The notes beneath the pieces are model-generated. The model was not told where the DNA came from. It saw only the letters and a list, made by a program, of their open reading frames with translations, and searched no databases. Shown here in pieces: positions 62,895 to 64,000 of a stretch of 64,000 nt of DNA. This stretch comes from Pseudomonas sp. PICF141 (GTDB lineage: Bacteria; Pseudomonadota; Gammaproteobacteria; Pseudomonadales; Pseudomonadaceae), in contig NZ_MUNM01000088.1 in NCBI RefSeq assembly GCF_002286815.1, positions 62,001-126,000 of the forward strand, read 5' to 3'. The stretch's first letter is position 1; every line of letters starts with the position of its first letter. The translations under genes were made by a program, and so were the position numbers.

Positions 62895-63166
62895 TTCTAA
62901 AAGGGCGGTTGGAGGACTACACCGAGGAAGAGTTTTTAAATTTTCTAGGGGAGTTTTTCCATCAAACAAGCGGTTTGAAGGGGATAGCCTTGGAAGTTTA
63001 TCGGGAAAAGCTCCTGGATCATTTTGAGGCGATTACCGAACACCCCGGCCGCTCAGACGTCATCTTCTACCCCAAGGAAGGCCAAGAAGACAGTCCCGAA
63101 GGTATCCTGAAGGAAGTCAAAGAGTGGCGCGCAGCCAATAATAAACCTGGCTTCAAATCCGGGTAA
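62891..63166 (+). CDS. Colicin/pyocin DNase immunity protein (Im9 family)
   Basis: A 91-residue acidic immunity protein. LEDYTEEEFLNFLGEFF begins helix 1 and FYPKEGQEDSPEGILKEVKE carries the invariant Y-P...DSPEGI face that binds the DNase exosite. Its ATG overlaps the toxin stop, coupling expression. Base composition here and in the DNase domain is AT-richer than the rest of the window. It remains intact although the toxin frame is broken. Confidence 0.95.
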   Translation: MILKGRLEDYTEEEFLNFLGEFFHQTSGLKGIALEVYREKLLDHFEAITEHPGRSDVIFYPKEGQEDSPEGILKEVKEWRAANNKPGFKSG

Positions 63167-63262
63167 TTCAGCTCGGTGGCTAACTGGCATCTGTTCATAG
63201 CGAAATGGGCAGGTGCCATTGTTTTCGGAAGTTTGTCCAAGCTACACAAGGAAGCAATAAAG

Positions 63263-64000
63263 ATGGAACTTAAAACAACACTCAAGGATTACACCGAATC
63301 GGAATTCCAGGCCCTGGTGAACAGAATCTGGGCCGTCGATCTGCCGAAACAGGACCACGACCGACTGATCAATCATTTCGACAGCATCGTCGGTGATCCC
63401 AAAGGGGCCGACCTGCTGTTTTATCCGCCAGAGGACGATACGAACACTTATTCATCGGGCTCGGTCGTGTACTACGTCAAAGACTGGCACCACAAACAGG
63501 GGCGTGCCGCATTAAAAGGGGAGGGCGTTCCTGTTCCTCGTCCGGTTGCTGCAAGACCGGGAGCACCGTTGACCCCGGCGCAGATGACACAGCAACGTAT
63601 CGCCTGGAACCTGGCTGATGTACAGAAAGTCGCTGTAGATCTGGCGGACTCAGAACGGGCGGCAGAAACGGCACTCAGTGTATTCGAGCAACAGATCAAA
63701 TACATGCGTCAGCGACAGAACGCCCAAATGGACGTCCATGGGCGCGAGGCGGACATCCGTGCTCTGGAGGCTTCTGAATTTCAAGCGCGCCTGGCAGCCC
63801 GCCGATACGAATTCTGGAAAATGAGCATCGGGTTCAAAAGAGACAGCGCCCGGCGCGAGCTATCCTACGCCCGGTCCGAACTCGCGCAGTGGCAAAGTAT
63901 CGCCCAGCAGATCAATTCCACTCACGACCGTTATCTGGCGAAGTTGAATGAAATCAATGAACGTCTCCTTCGTTTTCAAGTGGATGCCGAAGCGCTGCTG
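63263..64000 (+). CDS. Immunity-like domain fused to long helical region, partial
   Basis: An open frame of 246 codons that runs past the window end. Residues 1-84 resemble the Im9-family protein just upstream (LKDYTESEFQALV, LINHFDSI, DLLFYPPED, VKDWHHKQGR) but lack the DSPEGI segment. A Pro-rich linker (about 88-106) leads into a charged, probably coiled-coil stretch (about 107-246, ERAAETALSVFEQQIKYM, RYEFWKMSIGFKRDSARREL). AAGGA lies ten bases before the ATG. It could be a chimeric bacteriocin or a modified immunity protein; the C-terminus is needed to decide. Confidence 0.75.
   Translation, partial: MELKTTLKDYTESEFQALVNRIWAVDLPKQDHDRLINHFDSIVGDPKGADLLFYPPEDDTNTYSSGSVVYYVKDWHHKQGRAALKGEGVPVPRPVAARPGAPLTPAQMTQQRIAWNLADVQKVAVDLADSERAAETALSVFEQQIKYMRQRQNAQMDVHGREADIRALEASEFQARLAARRYEFWKMSIGFKRDSARRELSYARSELAQWQSIAQQINSTHDRYLAKLNEINERLLRFQVDAEALL

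Overview
The window is about 64 kb of chromosome from a fluorescent Pseudomonas (P. fluorescens group). The evidence is high GC, dense short intergenic REP-type repeats (GTAGGAGCGAGGCTTGCCCGCGAA-like and relatives), and several gene neighbourhoods that, from memory, match P. aeruginosa PAO1 blocks. These are gloB-methyltransferase-rnhA-dnaQ-ldcA, DUF1853/nadK-metallophosphatase-rhomboid-DUF1315-DUF2797-pepN, and MoxR/Bat operon-small ORF-gdhB. No rRNA, tRNA, CRISPR array, insertion sequence or prophage structural gene was seen.

Layout. 1-5.9 kb: 3' part of gloB (minus), a methyltransferase, RNase HI, DNA polymerase III epsilon, the lysine decarboxylase ldcA and a coupled GNAT acetyltransferase resembling streptothricin acetyltransferases. 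5.9-8.9 kb: LysR regulator, small unknown protein, FMN reductase, DUF1853. 9-15.5 kb: nadK, metallophosphatase, GlpG-type rhomboid, DUF1315, DUF2797 and pepN, mostly overlapping or closely spaced. 15.5-16.6 kb: a gene-free kilobase holding two diverged inverted copies of a structured repeat and a TTTGGGG-type G-quadruplex tract. 16.6-20.1 kb: YCF48-like propeller plus MMPL/RND exporter. 20.2-27.1 kb: sugar-acid (L-arabonate/D-xylonate type) catabolism, with dehydratase and GntR regulator facing an MFS transporter, an AraD1/FAH dehydratase and an alpha-ketoglutaric semialdehyde dehydrogenase. 27-30 kb: small acidic protein, periplasmic lactonase and four small secreted or membrane ORFs. 30-35.6 kb: sbcD-sbcC-GST operon. 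35.8-42.7 kb: six-gene MoxR/Bat operon with every junction overlapping. 43-48.8 kb: unknown small protein and the NAD-dependent glutamate dehydrogenase gdhB with an ArgR half-site upstream. 49-60 kb: cupin, a frameshifted ABM monooxygenase, a MocR regulator opposite an AhpD-like protein, LysR, GNAT, aspartate racemase, orphan cbb3 oxidase subunit CcoN4 with a small membrane partner, two unknown proteins, a DUF3313 lipoprotein and a YciI/DGPF protein. 60.3-64 kb: a bacteriocin locus running off the window.

The most distinctive region is the bacteriocin locus. An S-type pyocin-like nuclease toxin is split by a one-base frameshift in a G run just before its HNH DNase domain. Upstream of that break the toxin already carries a second HNH-like domain that has lost its catalytic histidines. 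An Im9-type immunity gene follows, and then an open frame fuses an immunity-like domain to a long helical region.

The second notable signal is the inverted pair of repeats at 15.6-16.3 kb. They keep two hairpins through compensatory base changes and keep a G-U wobble in the same sense, which argues for a structure formed in RNA.
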